A stretch of 64,000 bases of DNA from Fragilaria radians. Taxonomy: Eukaryota > Bacillariophyta > Fragilariophyceae > Fragilariales > Fragilariaceae. The stretch is from assembly GCA_900642245.1 (NCBI GenBank), contig CAAAJI010000090.1:59628-123627 (forward strand), given 5' to 3'. Positions within the stretch are counted from its first letter, which is position 1; every line of letters begins with the position of its first letter. Of the stretch, positions 12,617-24,260 are shown piece after piece. The translations under genes were made by a program, and so were the position numbers. Below the pieces are notes generated by a model that saw only the letters and a program-made list of their open reading frames with translations, had not been told where the DNA came from and searched no databases.

Positions 12617-14299
12617 ATGCCTAATACCCGAACCCTCAATTCGTATTCAGGAAACATGTCGCCTAATACTACTAGTGCGCCAATCTCAACCAGCGTGAAT
12701 AGAGCTTCCATGGATATGACGGAGGAAACAATTGATGGGAGAAATATTCTACAGAATTCACTCATGATGAATGAAACCATCCATTCAACAGATTCGTCAA
12801 CAATGAAAGCAAATGAAATACCTTCCTACCAGTTTCAGTACGAAAACCAATCTCAAAATTTTTTGACTTCTCATTCTGTCCTCTCCAAGCCAGAATTCAA
12901 GCATCAGAATGAAAGATCAAATTTAGATAATAATCAAGAAGAGGCTAAGCAGCATTCACATCCGGAAGTTGGTGTGCAATATTTCATATATCAACCTCAA
13001 CAGCAGCAGCAGCAACAACAACAACAATACAATAGTTATCTCCCATTAGTTACACCGCCTACAGCGCCTCAGCAACATCCACTCCCTCCTCCATCACCAT
13101 CATCCGACGACAATGGGAGTAAGAAGAATAAGCGAGCGGGGGTTCCTCACATTTATCATGATTATTCAGCTGTACCCGATCCCCTTGGGTATGTCCGAAA
13201 GAAAACAGGGGGCGTGACTCAACCGTTTCCTGAAAAGCTCATGGAAATGTTATCAAAGGAAACAGACTGTCCATCAATTGTGGGCTGGTTACCTCATGGT
13301 CGGGCGTTTATTGTTAGGAAGCCGAAAGCCTTCACTTCTGAAATAATGCCCAAGGTAAATTTCATTACATTTCAACATTGTCCATTTGATTCTATATTCC
13401 TTTTCTCACATCTTCACTCCTCTTCAATCATCAAAGTACTTCCGGCAATCGAAGCTGACGTCTTTTCAGCGCCAGCTGAATCTCTACGGTTTCCGTCGCA
13501 TCACACAGGGCGCTGATGCTGGTGCTTACTATCACGAACTTTTTCTGAGGGGAAGACCTCAGTTATGCATGCGAATGAATCGTCAAAAAGTCAAAGGGAC
13601 GGGCCACAAGCAACCTGCTGATGCTCAGACTGAAGTAAGTTTTAGGAATTTCAACTTATCATTGATGATCCATATTTCTAACATTTCTTACCTTTTCTTT
13701 TATAGCCAAACTTTTACAGCATGCCCCAATTACCTGCATGGCAATCTCCATCTAGCCCAGATATGCAAGGACTTCATGGAGCTGCAAATTTACTCAAAGG
13801 CATTGCTGCAGGTATACCTGCTTCAAATTTAAGCACCACAACGTGGCCTACAACACAACTGAGTCAAACGATCCCATCACAGCACGAAACAGTAGTTTAT
13901 CAACCGCAAGCTCAATATTATCTGCAACCTGCACCTGCGCCAACTGACTCACAACAAGGGCAAGCTGCTCCTGCGACTTTCACCATGTTTATACAAGCTC
14001 CATCGTCCTACACTCAGCCTCCTTTTGCAATGGCAGTACCAGCCCCCTACGCTATTCCAGCTACTTCATCGTACACCGGCCATAATGGTGCTCAAGCTTA
14101 CTTTGTTAATGGATCTGATGTACAGTCACAATCGTCTACGGTGACATCTGATGGATTATCACAAGCTTCAACACTACAGCTATCTTCTAGCAATGGCCAA
14201 ACATTTTATTGGCTTCAACCCACCGCAGGAACTGTGGTGACACAGCAGCAGCTTCAACAGCAACAAAATGGGGAATCCACATCTACGCAAGCGGTATGA
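12617..14299 (+). CDS. Heat shock factor (HSF-type) transcription factor
   Basis: Three exons: 12617-13354, 13437-13634 and 13706-14299, with introns of 82 bp (GTAAAT...AAAG) and 71 bp (GTAAGT...ATAG), both phase 0; product 509 residues. The HSF DNA-binding domain is at about residues 200-300. It starts near PFPEKLMEML, contains the W(L)PHGRAFIV turn, and continues across the first intron with YFRQSKLTSFQRQLNLYGF, the recognition helix and the best-conserved HSF segment. The first intron splits the domain just before that helix. The N-terminal 200 residues are low-complexity with a 10-Gln run, and the C-terminal half is Gln/Ser/Thr/Pro-rich, like an activation domain. I see no clear HR-A/B leucine-zipper trimerisation region right after the DBD, which is common in the expanded diatom HSF family. 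Predicted nuclear. Target genes unknown. Confidence 0.92.
12998..13027 (+). repeat. CAG/CAA trinucleotide run encoding 10 Gln
   Basis: Ten consecutive Gln codons (one CAA, four CAG, five CAA) lie in the N-terminal low-complexity region of the heat shock factor. The mix of synonymous codons makes it less prone to slippage than a pure CAG run. Confidence 0.95.
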
Positions 14300-17200
14300 A
14301 TAGAGTTTGAGTTTGTGTCTATGTTTGAGTACAGCATTAATTTCGGTACTGTAATTATTGTGAAAGCAAGAAATCCCTCCGCCTCGTTTTGATTATGTTA
14401 GCTCGGAATAAATTTGCAACATGCGATTTCAAACGTGGAAAAGGCAAAGTGGCATGATCTTAACAATAACCGGAAGGAATTCTGTAAATTAGAGATGTCC
14501 CTATGGTTGATGTTGGAAAATGATGGTTTACTTCATTTTGCTGTATTCGAAGCGAATCCTCTGTCTTTTTTGTTCAAGTATTCAAAATTTTCCAAATGAA
14601 TTATTTGAGGTCATATTGGGGGCTCACGACTTTTGTAGGATAAATCATTTTAAAATTACGAAAAGAATTTTGCATGTGTTACGCTTAGACTTGTTGTAAA
14701 TCGAGGTCACAGCCAAAAAGGTTTTGCTGATGTTTGAACGGAGTGAGAAGTTACTTTCCTTATGATTTAGCATCCCATTGCAGAACTCTTACGTGTTGGC
14801 ACAACATGTAGTCAAACCAAATATCAGAGAGGAATTTAACATACTCACAACCACCCAACCTAAAACTCATCACTCCCTTTTCCCCCTCTCCTCTTTTTGG
14901 GGTATTTTTGTGTGAATTATTTTATTAGTTCAGTGGTTCTATTACCTTTTGTGAGGAGTGAATGCTCGTCGTTTGCTTTTGCTTTTCAAGTTAAACTTGC
15001 GGCTAATCACTTATATCTATTTTTTCTCTTTAAATCTGGAGGTCATGATAGTTCATCCAAAGTTCAAGGGGAAATCCATTTTTTGCAGTACAACCTGAAA
15101 CAATTTTTCATGCAAATAGCATATATCAAAGGCATAACTGTTGTAGCTTCCATGTGGTTTGCTTATTACCATGCAATACCTTTTCTCTTCATCATTAGAA
15201 TCTTTCTCATCAATTTACAATAATTTCATGAATTGGGTCAGGTTACTTTCAGTCGATGTTATTGATTGGTGTCATCCCTATGCTTTGTACTTTACAAGAT
15301 GACTAAATTCTCCATATCTGCACTCTATTCCTCTAAATTGTATAGTAAGCAAACACAGTATTCCTTTGCTCTGGCTGCAAATCTCAGATTTGACTTTCAA
15401 TCTCGAGACTAAATCCTGGCGGAAATCATCGATTTCAAGTGGATTTACATTACATGTGATCCTGTGCTATAGTATTATTGATCCCATGAGATGTTATTCC
15501 CTTTGATCAAAATTTCCGTTAGTTGCGTGTTAAAATTACATGGATTCTAGCTGTGACATACACAGCAGAAAGTAGCATTTAATGTTAGGAAAAACAGCAA
15601 TAGAGTAACAATAACATTATATCTTGCGGAATGCGTACCGCAATTACAGCATCCTCTGCAGGCTTGCAAGATTTCATATCTTTAAATCTCTTCTGCTTAA
15701 CCCGTGTCGGTACTCCTCAAAACCCTGTAATATATTCTGATTGAAACAGAATAATCCTTTTAATAGTTTTTTTAACACTACAACACAAAAGACTTTAGTT
15801 GTACTCCAAATAATATTTCTTTGGATTCTAGCATAGCTCTGTCCAGCATATCTTCATAAGCTAAGTGCAAATAATCAGTTTGTATTGGAAGTACCAGATC
15901 AAGAGTCATGGGAGGACGCAATTTTTTTTCCATTTATTGATGTTTTCTTGGTTTGGATATTCGTTTCTGAAACAGCCAAGAAGTCTGAATATTGATGAGT
16001 AAGTTAGTAATATCGTTTGTCATAATATATTCTGTGTTTTCAAGTTGAAAAATATAGACAAATCATTAGCTTTTGAAGTTGGCAAGACGAAGCATGTTAA
16101 GAAGGATATCTTAATGGGTCCCGCTTCAAAGTATACGATGTGCTTTAGTATCTTTAAGGATGGTTGCCCTGAGGAGTGAATGAAGGACTTGATATACTTC
16201 AGTGAGATCTAGACAGTGCTCCCACTCAAAGAGCCTGCCTGCAAGAACTAAATATCTTTGAATTTGTTCAAGTAGAAGTCTCTTTCCTTGCATAACTTGA
16301 AATTTATTCGCTTATGAAACTTTTCCATGAGATGGGGATTCAATATATGCCTTAATACTTTTTTTCTGAAGTTTGTACTAAGGGTAAAATATGGAACTAA
16401 TCTTTTCTTTCATTCCGATAAGTATCCCAAACTGCTTAGTCAGCATGTCTTTGAGATTTGGAACAGACCTTAGGGTGAGAGCGGCCTGAAGCCATGGTGG
16501 TAAAGAATGTTGATATTTGCAAAATTTCATATTAAGCATAATTGCGATTATTGATCTATTTTGACATCTTGGATTATTTCAAGCGTTTAGAGAATCAAGA
16601 AAAGGTCTGGAGCACATTACTTGTAATGGAATAAGTAGTTTCTAAGCAACGGTGTCACTAATGTAATAAAAGCAACTTCACCATGACTGATTCCTGAGCT
16701 CTTAATCAATTTAAACAGCAGAAAGTCGCTCATGTTTCAAGGTAAAGTTGTTTTGTTAAAGCCTTTGGAGCTTCTTTTTTAGAAACTAATGAACTTAAGA
16801 TAGCAAAAGCCTGATAGCACTATAAATATCAAGCAGATGAAGGTTAAATCAATAATCTTTGAGGACATTAATCATATATATAGTAGTGATGACGTTGAAA
16901 TCCAAAAATTCTATGCTACTGGCAAAAACGTCTCATCCTATCATTCAATAGCGAACGTCATTGATGATCAGGAGGAAGATTAGCACAGAATTTTGGCTGA
17001 TCTTGTGGCTGTAACTCAATACACTTCAGAAGTATTGTTCAAGCAGCTATTTTCCAAGTGATCATTTGAAGTATCATGGGTTGCCAATTCACCATTAAAA
17101 AGACGGAGCAGTGCAACCTTTTGCTTCCATTATTCATTCAAGCAGGTATTGCATAAGTTGTGGATGCTTATCGTCTGCATGTCAAGTATGCCAATTTATA

Positions 17201-17679
17201 AAAAGGAAGTAGCAAACTTGGCTTGTACTCTCTAGTCGTAGTATAATCTGACCCCTCCTTCAATCGACTGCATGGGATATTGGAAGCATTTTATCTCATT
17301 ACACTTCAGGGAACCCCTCCCTGTCAATTTGTATGTAGGTATGATTAACACTTTTGCTCTTCCAGCTAATTGGAAAGGAATCCAATAGAGAGAGAGAGAG
17401 AGAGAGAGGTCCCTTGAGAATATTCAAGTTTTTGTAAAACGTCTACACATTAAGACAAAAGTGCATACATTTTTGAATAATACATCAGTGAAAATGTAGA
17501 ATACCTTGGAGAACATCCACTTATCTATTTCTATTTTCTCCTGGTAATGATGATATCATCCGCAAATCATTTTTCATCCCTACATATCTGTAGTTGGTTT
17601 GATTTTAATTTGAATTATAGTGCGAGGGAGATTACAAATCACTTATGCCACATATGCAATTAGTACATTCATCATGCGT
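14300..17679. other. Intergenic, no supported gene
   Basis: About 3.4 kb of AT-rich sequence with stop codons in all frames. The longest ORF (14897-15223, plus, 108 codons) is hydrophobic and unconserved in appearance. Nothing recognised apart from the AG dinucleotide run at 17387. Confidence 0.5.
17387..17408. repeat. (AG)11 microsatellite
   Basis: Eleven uninterrupted AG units in otherwise unique intergenic DNA. Confidence 0.95.
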
Positions 17680-17985
17680 CTAAAAGAATGTCATCGTTGA
17701 CTGGATTAAGCCACGAAGCAATAAATTTAGTATTTGAGGATCATCCAAGTTGGAAATAGCTTTATATAGATCTTGGTACGGAGTTTCCTCCTTCTTTTTA
17801 AGGGACCACATATGTTGTATGTCCTTCCAGTTTGTGAAGAGATAGGAACTAAACGTTACATTTTGATCACATAAGACACAGTGATACTTTGCCAATGCTG
17901 TTAAAGAATCAGAGGTTGCCATGGAGCTCACATAGCTTGCACTCAGCAATATCTCAAGTAAAGGAATAATGATGTATTTATACAT
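17680..17985 (-). CDS. Possible small secreted protein, 101 aa
   Basis: A single minus-strand ORF starts with a hydrophobic stretch (MYKYIIIPLLEILLSASYVSS) resembling a signal peptide, followed by about 78 soluble residues with a CVLC pair and a regular amphipathic C-terminal part. There is no family match and no splice evidence, and it lies alone between two intergenic stretches. It could be a small lineage-specific gene, one exon of a larger gene, or chance. Confidence 0.28.
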   Translation of the reverse strand: MYKYIIIPLLEILLSASYVSSMATSDSLTALAKYHCVLCDQNVTFSSYLFTNWKDIQHMWSLKKKEETPYQDLYKAISNLDDPQILNLLLRGLIQSTMTFF

Positions 17986-18401
17986 TTAGTACAAAAGATT
18001 CAACGATTAATTTCAAAATCAATGACGAAAGAGTTTATAGCATATTTGAGATGAGGAATGCATGGCCACGGAAAACACTAAGTATAGGTTGGACTGAACG
18101 TGTGTAAACAATAAATATGTATTCTGACAAAAATAAAATCAATTCGTCATCCATCCAAGGTGAACATGGAAACAGTGTAGCTTTTATTTCTCATTAGGAG
18201 TTGGAGTAGGGTGTATTCTGATGCAACAGATCGTAGTTACACTTGATTTGGAATTAACTATAAACGATTTCATGAGGGCAAATTAATTTTTAGAAGTTAA
18301 CGCATGATGGGCCAAGCAAGGTAACCTGTAATCTTATTAGGGTAAAAAATCGAAGCACTCGATTTCAATGCATCATCATTAAAGACACAGTTTCGATAAA
18401 A
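17986..18401. other. Short intergenic spacer
   Basis: AT-rich. It would hold the promoters of the plus-strand gene at 18402 and the minus-strand candidate ending at 17985. No motif recognised. Confidence 0.4.
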
Positions 18402-20009
18402 ATGAAGGGCGATAGTGAATTGTCAAAACGCTTTGCTTTGTGCTCCTTTGCTCCGATAACTAACGACTTGTTGGAATCCTCTCGAATTGTAGTTGATGAA
18501 GGAGCGTTTGCCACCACCTCCTTCTTAATGGATTCCTCTGGTCGCTCCAAATTCATGCTCCCACTTCAGGTTGCGTGCACGAGTAAGGAGGATGTAGATT
18601 ATTTAGTTAACTCCGGATGCTTACCCATGAACGACAGTGATAATGATGATGATAATAATGAAACTCTCAGGATCGAAATAACCTGTCACTCTCCAAACTT
18701 ACACTCGGATAAAGTCGTAACTGTTGAGGATATCCGAATTATATCATGCTCTCCGAAGGGCAATTCCATAATGCTCGTAGCTGAGATCATTGTTCGAGCT
18801 TCTAATTCATACGCATCTAGCCAAGAAACAAAATCTGCTTTTCATCGATCCATCATAACCCAATTAGAAGAGGATCTCATTCAATCAGATAACCTCAAAT
18901 ACCATGCTACATCACAACTTCAGGTTACTGCTGTTTTGGTGACACAACGTTCCAATCGAGTCGCTAAAAAATCATCCTATGAGATTCCTGCTGGCTTGGC
19001 TGCAATGCAGTTTGTAGGAGGTATTATTCCTTTATCGGAACAATCTTCGACTCGTCAAACTAGACTTACTCCTTTCTCATTGCAACTATTTCTTACACAA
19101 GCATTACAAGTTTCAACGAATTCCGTCCCTGGCTCAAATTCAGGCAAAACCTTATTATCCTTAACTATCACTCATGCGAATACTTATGATGAATCTGTCC
19201 AGGTAACGAATATTGCTTTCCATCCAGCACATTCAAGGTATGATATAACTAATGAGAAAACGGATGTCGCTATGCCAGGAGGCCAAAATGTCGTTATCGA
19301 TATGAGTAAGCATGTAAAATGGGGTTTTGGAGGAGGAACTGAACCCAATTTTCCACTGAAGATCAATCCTCATGAGGCTTTCTCTCTAGTATTGACTATT
19401 GATGCGGGTGAAGACTTGAGGAGTCGCAGTTTCTTTAGCCCTATTACGGTGACTGCAATAGTAGACTCTGGATTCTCTGTTGTTGAGACTGCAGATGCTC
19501 AGTGGACAACCGGCCGAATCGCTGTGGAGCCAGCGGACGCTTTTCGAATCGATTTAAGCTTGCAGCAATCGAGCTCCTGTTTTGTTGGTGCACCGTTAGT
19601 TGTTGCTTTACGAGTATTAAACTTATCAACTGAGACTCGTGATTTGATGTTAGTCATGGCCAAGGATGACGAAAAGTACGGGTCAAGTGCTTCGTCTTCT
19701 AAACATGGATCTGTAAATACTGCCATCGTGTCTGAAGTCAATGGATACACCTTTGGTGTATGGGGCTTGAGCGGTGATGATGATGGCACAGTCCGACATA
19801 ACCGTGATCATGAGCTGTTGGCTGTAGATGCTGCATTATTACTAGGAGAAGTCAAAGGACAGCACTCCGTGGATGCCGAATTACGATTTGTCCCTCTTCG
19901 TGAAGGGACTTTAGACGTGCCAAACCTAAAACTTTATGATAAAACGGAAGGAAAGTGGTACAATTGTATGCACATGTTGAAGATTGTTGCAGCTGGAAAG
20001 CCAGAGTAA
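18402..20009 (+). CDS. Probable TRAPPC13/Trs65-like trafficking protein (tentative)
   Basis: A 535-residue single-exon ORF with a good ATG and balanced composition; that it is a gene is solid, the family call is not. There is no signal peptide or membrane segment. The protein is rich in alternating beta-strand patterns, suggesting tandem Ig-like sandwiches. The C-terminal third (about residues 370-535) runs VALRVLNLSTETRDL, then a Gly/Asp loop, then RFVPLREGTLDVPNLKLYD. This parallels the last domain of plant/animal TRAPPC13, where L(T/N)xT..R is followed by a (L/A)xR.GxxxIxGI.ALD segment. TRAPPC13 belongs to the TRAPPIII tethering complex (ER-Golgi/autophagy Rab1 GEF). An acidic DDDDN loop occurs near residue 80. 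It could instead be another TRAPP-associated or unrelated beta-sandwich protein. Confidence 0.55.
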   Translation: MKGDSELSKRFALCSFAPITNDLLESSRIVVDEGAFATTSFLMDSSGRSKFMLPLQVACTSKEDVDYLVNSGCLPMNDSDNDDDNNETLRIEITCHSPNLHSDKVVTVEDIRIISCSPKGNSIMLVAEIIVRASNSYASSQETKSAFHRSIITQLEEDLIQSDNLKYHATSQLQVTAVLVTQRSNRVAKKSSYEIPAGLAAMQFVGGIIPLSEQSSTRQTRLTPFSLQLFLTQALQVSTNSVPGSNSGKTLLSLTITHANTYDESVQVTNIAFHPAHSRYDITNEKTDVAMPGGQNVVIDMSKHVKWGFGGGTEPNFPLKINPHEAFSLVLTIDAGEDLRSRSFFSPITVTAIVDSGFSVVETADAQWTTGRIAVEPADAFRIDLSLQQSSSCFVGAPLVVALRVLNLSTETRDLMLVMAKDDEKYGSSASSSKHGSVNTAIVSEVNGYTFGVWGLSGDDDGTVRHNRDHELLAVDAALLLGEVKGQHSVDAELRFVPLREGTLDVPNLKLYDKTEGKWYNCMHMLKIVAAGKPE

Positions 20010-21842
20010 TAGCACTTGATGAATCACTGATTTAAGAAACGGAGTGCATGACACATCGAAGACAATGGATATGTTTTTCAACATTTGGACTAAATATTAT
20101 TCAAGCCAATATTTACTTTAGAGATAGTTTTTCTTGTCCCCATAGGATACATCTGGCTTTTGCGCCCAATCTTTATGGATTTTATGCCTCATTGATCTCA
20201 TGCCAGAAAGCTACATCGAAATTAACAAAGAAACCAATACTGGCTCTGATGTTGATTATTTAATTAACAAGAAACGATTTTCAATTTCAACAATATGAGG
20301 GAGTTGTGCATGGTGGTCTTACAATTTATTGGCACCTTGTGATGCAACATCAGATGATAGCTCTGACTGCCTTTGATGGAGCAGAAATACTATCTTCAGG
20401 TTGAAATAAATTCATGAAGGTTTGACCTACCGGCAATTTGGTGACAAATGACCTTACACTCCACAGCAGATGGGTTTCCAAAACACCTCAATTTAGCTTG
20501 AATAAATTGGTGTAGTTATAAGTTGAGCCTCTCTCATTGTATTTTGCTCTTGCAAACACACAAACTTCATCCCGTGTAAACAACATTGGATATTTTCTGT
20601 CTTGGTAATTCAGTGGATGCTCCTTAAAGGCATGTAATGGTTTGATTGGATTATTCATAATCTCATCTTCAGACTATTGACCTGGTTCCTTTTGTTGTTC
20701 AATGCCTTCTAGCATTGATCTCATAAAAGTGAGTGCAATTTCGATAAAATTTGCTTGACATGTTTCTGCCAGCCATATAAAAACATCAAAAGGTTAACTT
20801 AAAATCAATTCTAAACCTTCATTCTAGTTTGTAGTCTCACCCAAATTTGTCAGAATGGTAAGCACGAAAGATGAAAAATTGTAGCGTTCCTATATTGTTG
20901 CCGTTGACAAAAAATGTTATTGAATGTGACTTATTTGATGATAGTCAATTAGAAACAATATTATCATGAAATGTCTTTGTGTTTGACATCATCTGTAATT
21001 TGGTGTTATTTAGTTTTCGGTCTTAGAGTTTAATTCAATATATGCGTTTTCTAACCAAGTCCTTCTCTTGATTGTTTCCAAGAGTGGTCACAAGGAAATT
21101 GAAGTCAGGTCCATCCGTCGTATCAGCTATGGAATAGTCATAGGAGATTCTTCATGCACAACAAATAGTGATAAAGTAGCAGATCTGCCGACTTTTATTT
21201 CACTGGTATCTTCACTACTATACTTAGTTTGATACAATACGTTTGTCAACTTGCTCATCACTTTTTCAGTCATGATCATTCATACTTTTCTCTAGTGAGA
21301 GTAAAAATAATGGACAAGATCCTTACTATTATTGCTTTTCCAGCATAATGGGAACATGGAATTTTTCATGAAAGATTAAAAAACAATAGTGTGTACTTTT
21401 CATTTCCAAACAAGACAGTCTATTCCTGTATAGAAATATTTAGTTTAATCCATCCAGCTCTGTGCAGGGTCCGTTTTTCTTGCAATATTGAAATGCCTCT
21501 AATACAAGAGCATAGAGTAAATGCTCATTTCCTGAGTAAACTTGTACAAAGTGATCATCGCTCCAAACACTAAAGTATGCCAAAGATAAAGGCTGTCTTA
21601 GCTATCATAGTGGACCAGCATTTGGCATTATTTTTCTCGGAAGGAAATTGAAATAAGGCACAGTTACCGATTCCGTATCACGAAAAACCTACATGAATCC
21701 GCCACCTCGTTTTTCCAGATTTCAACGCCTATCTTTCTTAATTGTCGACACATAAAGTTAAAAAAGCGCTAATAAGCCGTTTTTATATCCTTCGCGGTTG
21801 AGAGTCATTTGCAATCCCCTCAATCATTTGGCATTCAACAAC
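20010..21842. other. Intergenic, no supported gene
   Basis: About 1.8 kb, AT-rich. Short ORFs only (for example 20048-20263, plus), none with recognisable features. The last few hundred bases should contain the promoter of the amidotransferase gene. Confidence 0.45.
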
Positions 21843-24225
21843 ATGAGGCTTTCATCGATGAGGATACAAATTAACTCACTAACTCGCACCTCATCCTTTT
21901 CAATTCTACGAAGACACCTTGGAGCAACGACATCGTCATTTCTACCTGCCAGCGCTTGTTTCATTAGACAAAGTGGAGGTTCAGGTCATAATGAATCTAA
22001 TAATTCATTATGGAGGGTTGGGGCAGCATTGGCTGGGGCTTTTTCAATGGCATCACTCGGACTTAATTTCAGGAACTCCACAGATTGTTGTGGTATTGCT
22101 GGTGTTGTTGCGTCGGATCAGCATGATGCAAGGTAGGTCTCCGTTGGCGATACACAGTTAAAATCCATGTTTCACCCTCGAAATCACATTCCAATTGCTT
22201 TTTTTCAAGATATTTTCACCTTTCTAATACTTCGATCCGTTGAACAAAGAGAATTTTTGTTGGAAGGTTTAACAGTCTTGAAGAATCGGGGTTATGATAG
22301 CGCTGGATTGGCAACCATGCCTGATGACGGAAGTTTAATGGTGATCACCAAATACGCCTCCGATGGTGACAAGGCGGATGGTATTGAGCTGGTTCGCAAG
22401 CATTCACATGCTTCGTATGGACACTCGATAGGAATCGCTCACACTCGATGGGCCACTCATGGTGGAAAAACAGATGAAAATGCACACCCACATACAGATT
22501 CCTCGGGAAAGATTGCTTTGGTCCACAACGGGACTCTCAACAACTCAAATGAGTTAAGGCGTGAGCTTCAGGCACTGGGACATGCCTTTACAAGTCAGAC
22601 AGATACGGAAGTGATTGCGAAGTTAATCGGTCACTACAGGGATACTGATCACTCCTCTTTAAAAGATGCGACTGAAAAAGCCTTACAGAGATGCGTTGGC
22701 ACATGGGGCTTATGTATCATGTGCACCGACGCTCCGAATGAACTTTTGGTGGCTTGCAATGGTTCCCCTTTGGTAATTGGAATTGCGGACGACCGCACTT
22801 TTGTGGCGTCTGAAACTTCTGCATTCAACAGGTACACTAAAAATTTCATTTCGATGAGAGATGGAGAGATCGGCGTATTGCATGCAGATGGAAGAACATT
22901 AGATCTAAGTAGAATGCAGATTGCCCCAGATCAAGAAGTCAAGCTTTCTCCACATCCACATCCTCATTGGACCATCAAAGAGTAAGTTCGAATGTACAAC
23001 TGCTTGGCAAAGTATCATTGCAATTAATAGATCAATCACCACACCTGTAGATGTCTCGAACAGCCTGAAGCTATCGCCCGTGCATTAGGGTTTGGCGGGC
23101 GACTAGGAGCAGATAAGATATTTCTGGGTGGTTTGGACAATGCGTTTGATAGGATTTCCAAAATTAAACACATGACACTCAGCGCCTGCGGAACTAGTCT
23201 GCACGCCTCGATGTATGGCGAACGCCTAATGAAGCATCTCCAGTCCTTCGACAGCGTTTCGTGCATTGATGCTGCAGAGACAGAAGCAAAAGACTTTCCT
23301 TGTCAAGATCGTCCATCACTCTCTGGTCTTATCGTTGTTTCTCAAAGTGGTGAAACGAAAGATGTTGCACGTGTTGTAAACACAGCCATGGATAAGGGTA
23401 TTACCGTGATGAGTGTAGTAAATGCCGTCGGAAGTCTGATTGCCCGGACGACTAAACTTGGAGTTTATTGCCATGCCGGCCGTGAAAATGCGGTGGCTAG
23501 TACAAAGGCATTCACCACACAGGTCACAGTTTTGGCACTAGTTGCTTTGTGGTTCCGAGAAGCACGGGACCGATTGGAGGGGAAAATGCAGCCAAGTGTA
23601 GAAATGACTCAATTGAAGGAAGCATTAATGAGACTCCCAATTTCATTTGGCATGGCACTTCAGACACGTGATCAGTGTAGGGCGATTGCGAAAGATCTTG
23701 TCGGAAAGGAACACTGCTTTATTCTTGGAAAGGGTGAGTTCTATTTTTGTCGGTAAAGTTTAGTCTTCTAAATCTTGCTTCTAATCATTATAGCATTGTC
23801 CAGGATTTGGAGAGCCCGTTGCATATGAGGGAGCATTGAAAATAAAAGAGATGTGTTATCTTCATGCTGAAGGATACAGTGGTGGGGCTTTGAAACACGG
23901 ACCATTTGCTTTGATCGAGGATGAAAAAGGGAAATTCGGGGCAACCCCAATTTTTATGATAATTTTAGACGATAATCATGCTCATCACATGATAACTGCA
24001 GCGGAGGAGGTGAAAGCACGTGGTGCCAAAGTTGTTATCATTACAGATAAGCCAGAGCTTGCAAGAGATCTTGATCCAAATCCCATAGTCATCCCTCACA
24101 ATGGTCCCATGACAGCGTTAGGAGCTGTATTACCCCTACAATTGATTGCTTATGAGCTCGCTATGCTAAAGGGTATCAACCCTGACACTCCCCGTAATTT
24201 GGCAAAAGCAGTTACAGTCGACTAA
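21843..24225 (+). CDS. Glutamine:fructose-6-phosphate amidotransferase (isomerising) with N-terminal presequence
   Basis: Catalyses the first step of the hexosamine pathway: L-Gln + fructose 6-P to glucosamine 6-P + Glu, feeding UDP-GlcNAc for glycosylation and chitin. Four exons: 21843-22132, 22250-22981, 23051-23733 and 23804-24225 (introns 117, 69 and 70 bp; GTAGGT, GTAAGT and GTGAGT donors); 708 residues. The glutaminase domain starts at CGIAGVV (catalytic Cys83) and contains NRGYDSAG, HTRWATHG and HNGTLNN. Two SIS domains follow (SACGTSLHAS, VSQSGETKD, ASTKAFTTQ, EGALKIKEMCYLHAEG, ELKHGP-like ALKHGP), ending in PRNLAKAVTVD. The start is the first in-frame ATG; the in-frame TTG at 21798 is not used. 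Odd: 82 residues precede the nucleophilic Cys, beginning MRLSSMRIQ..., Arg/Ser-rich without acids, then a hydrophobic segment (about 55-74). This suggests an organelle presequence that must be removed for activity. Confidence 0.95.
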
Positions 24226-24260
24226 TAGTTATAACGTAACTCAAGTAGTGAAAGTCGATG

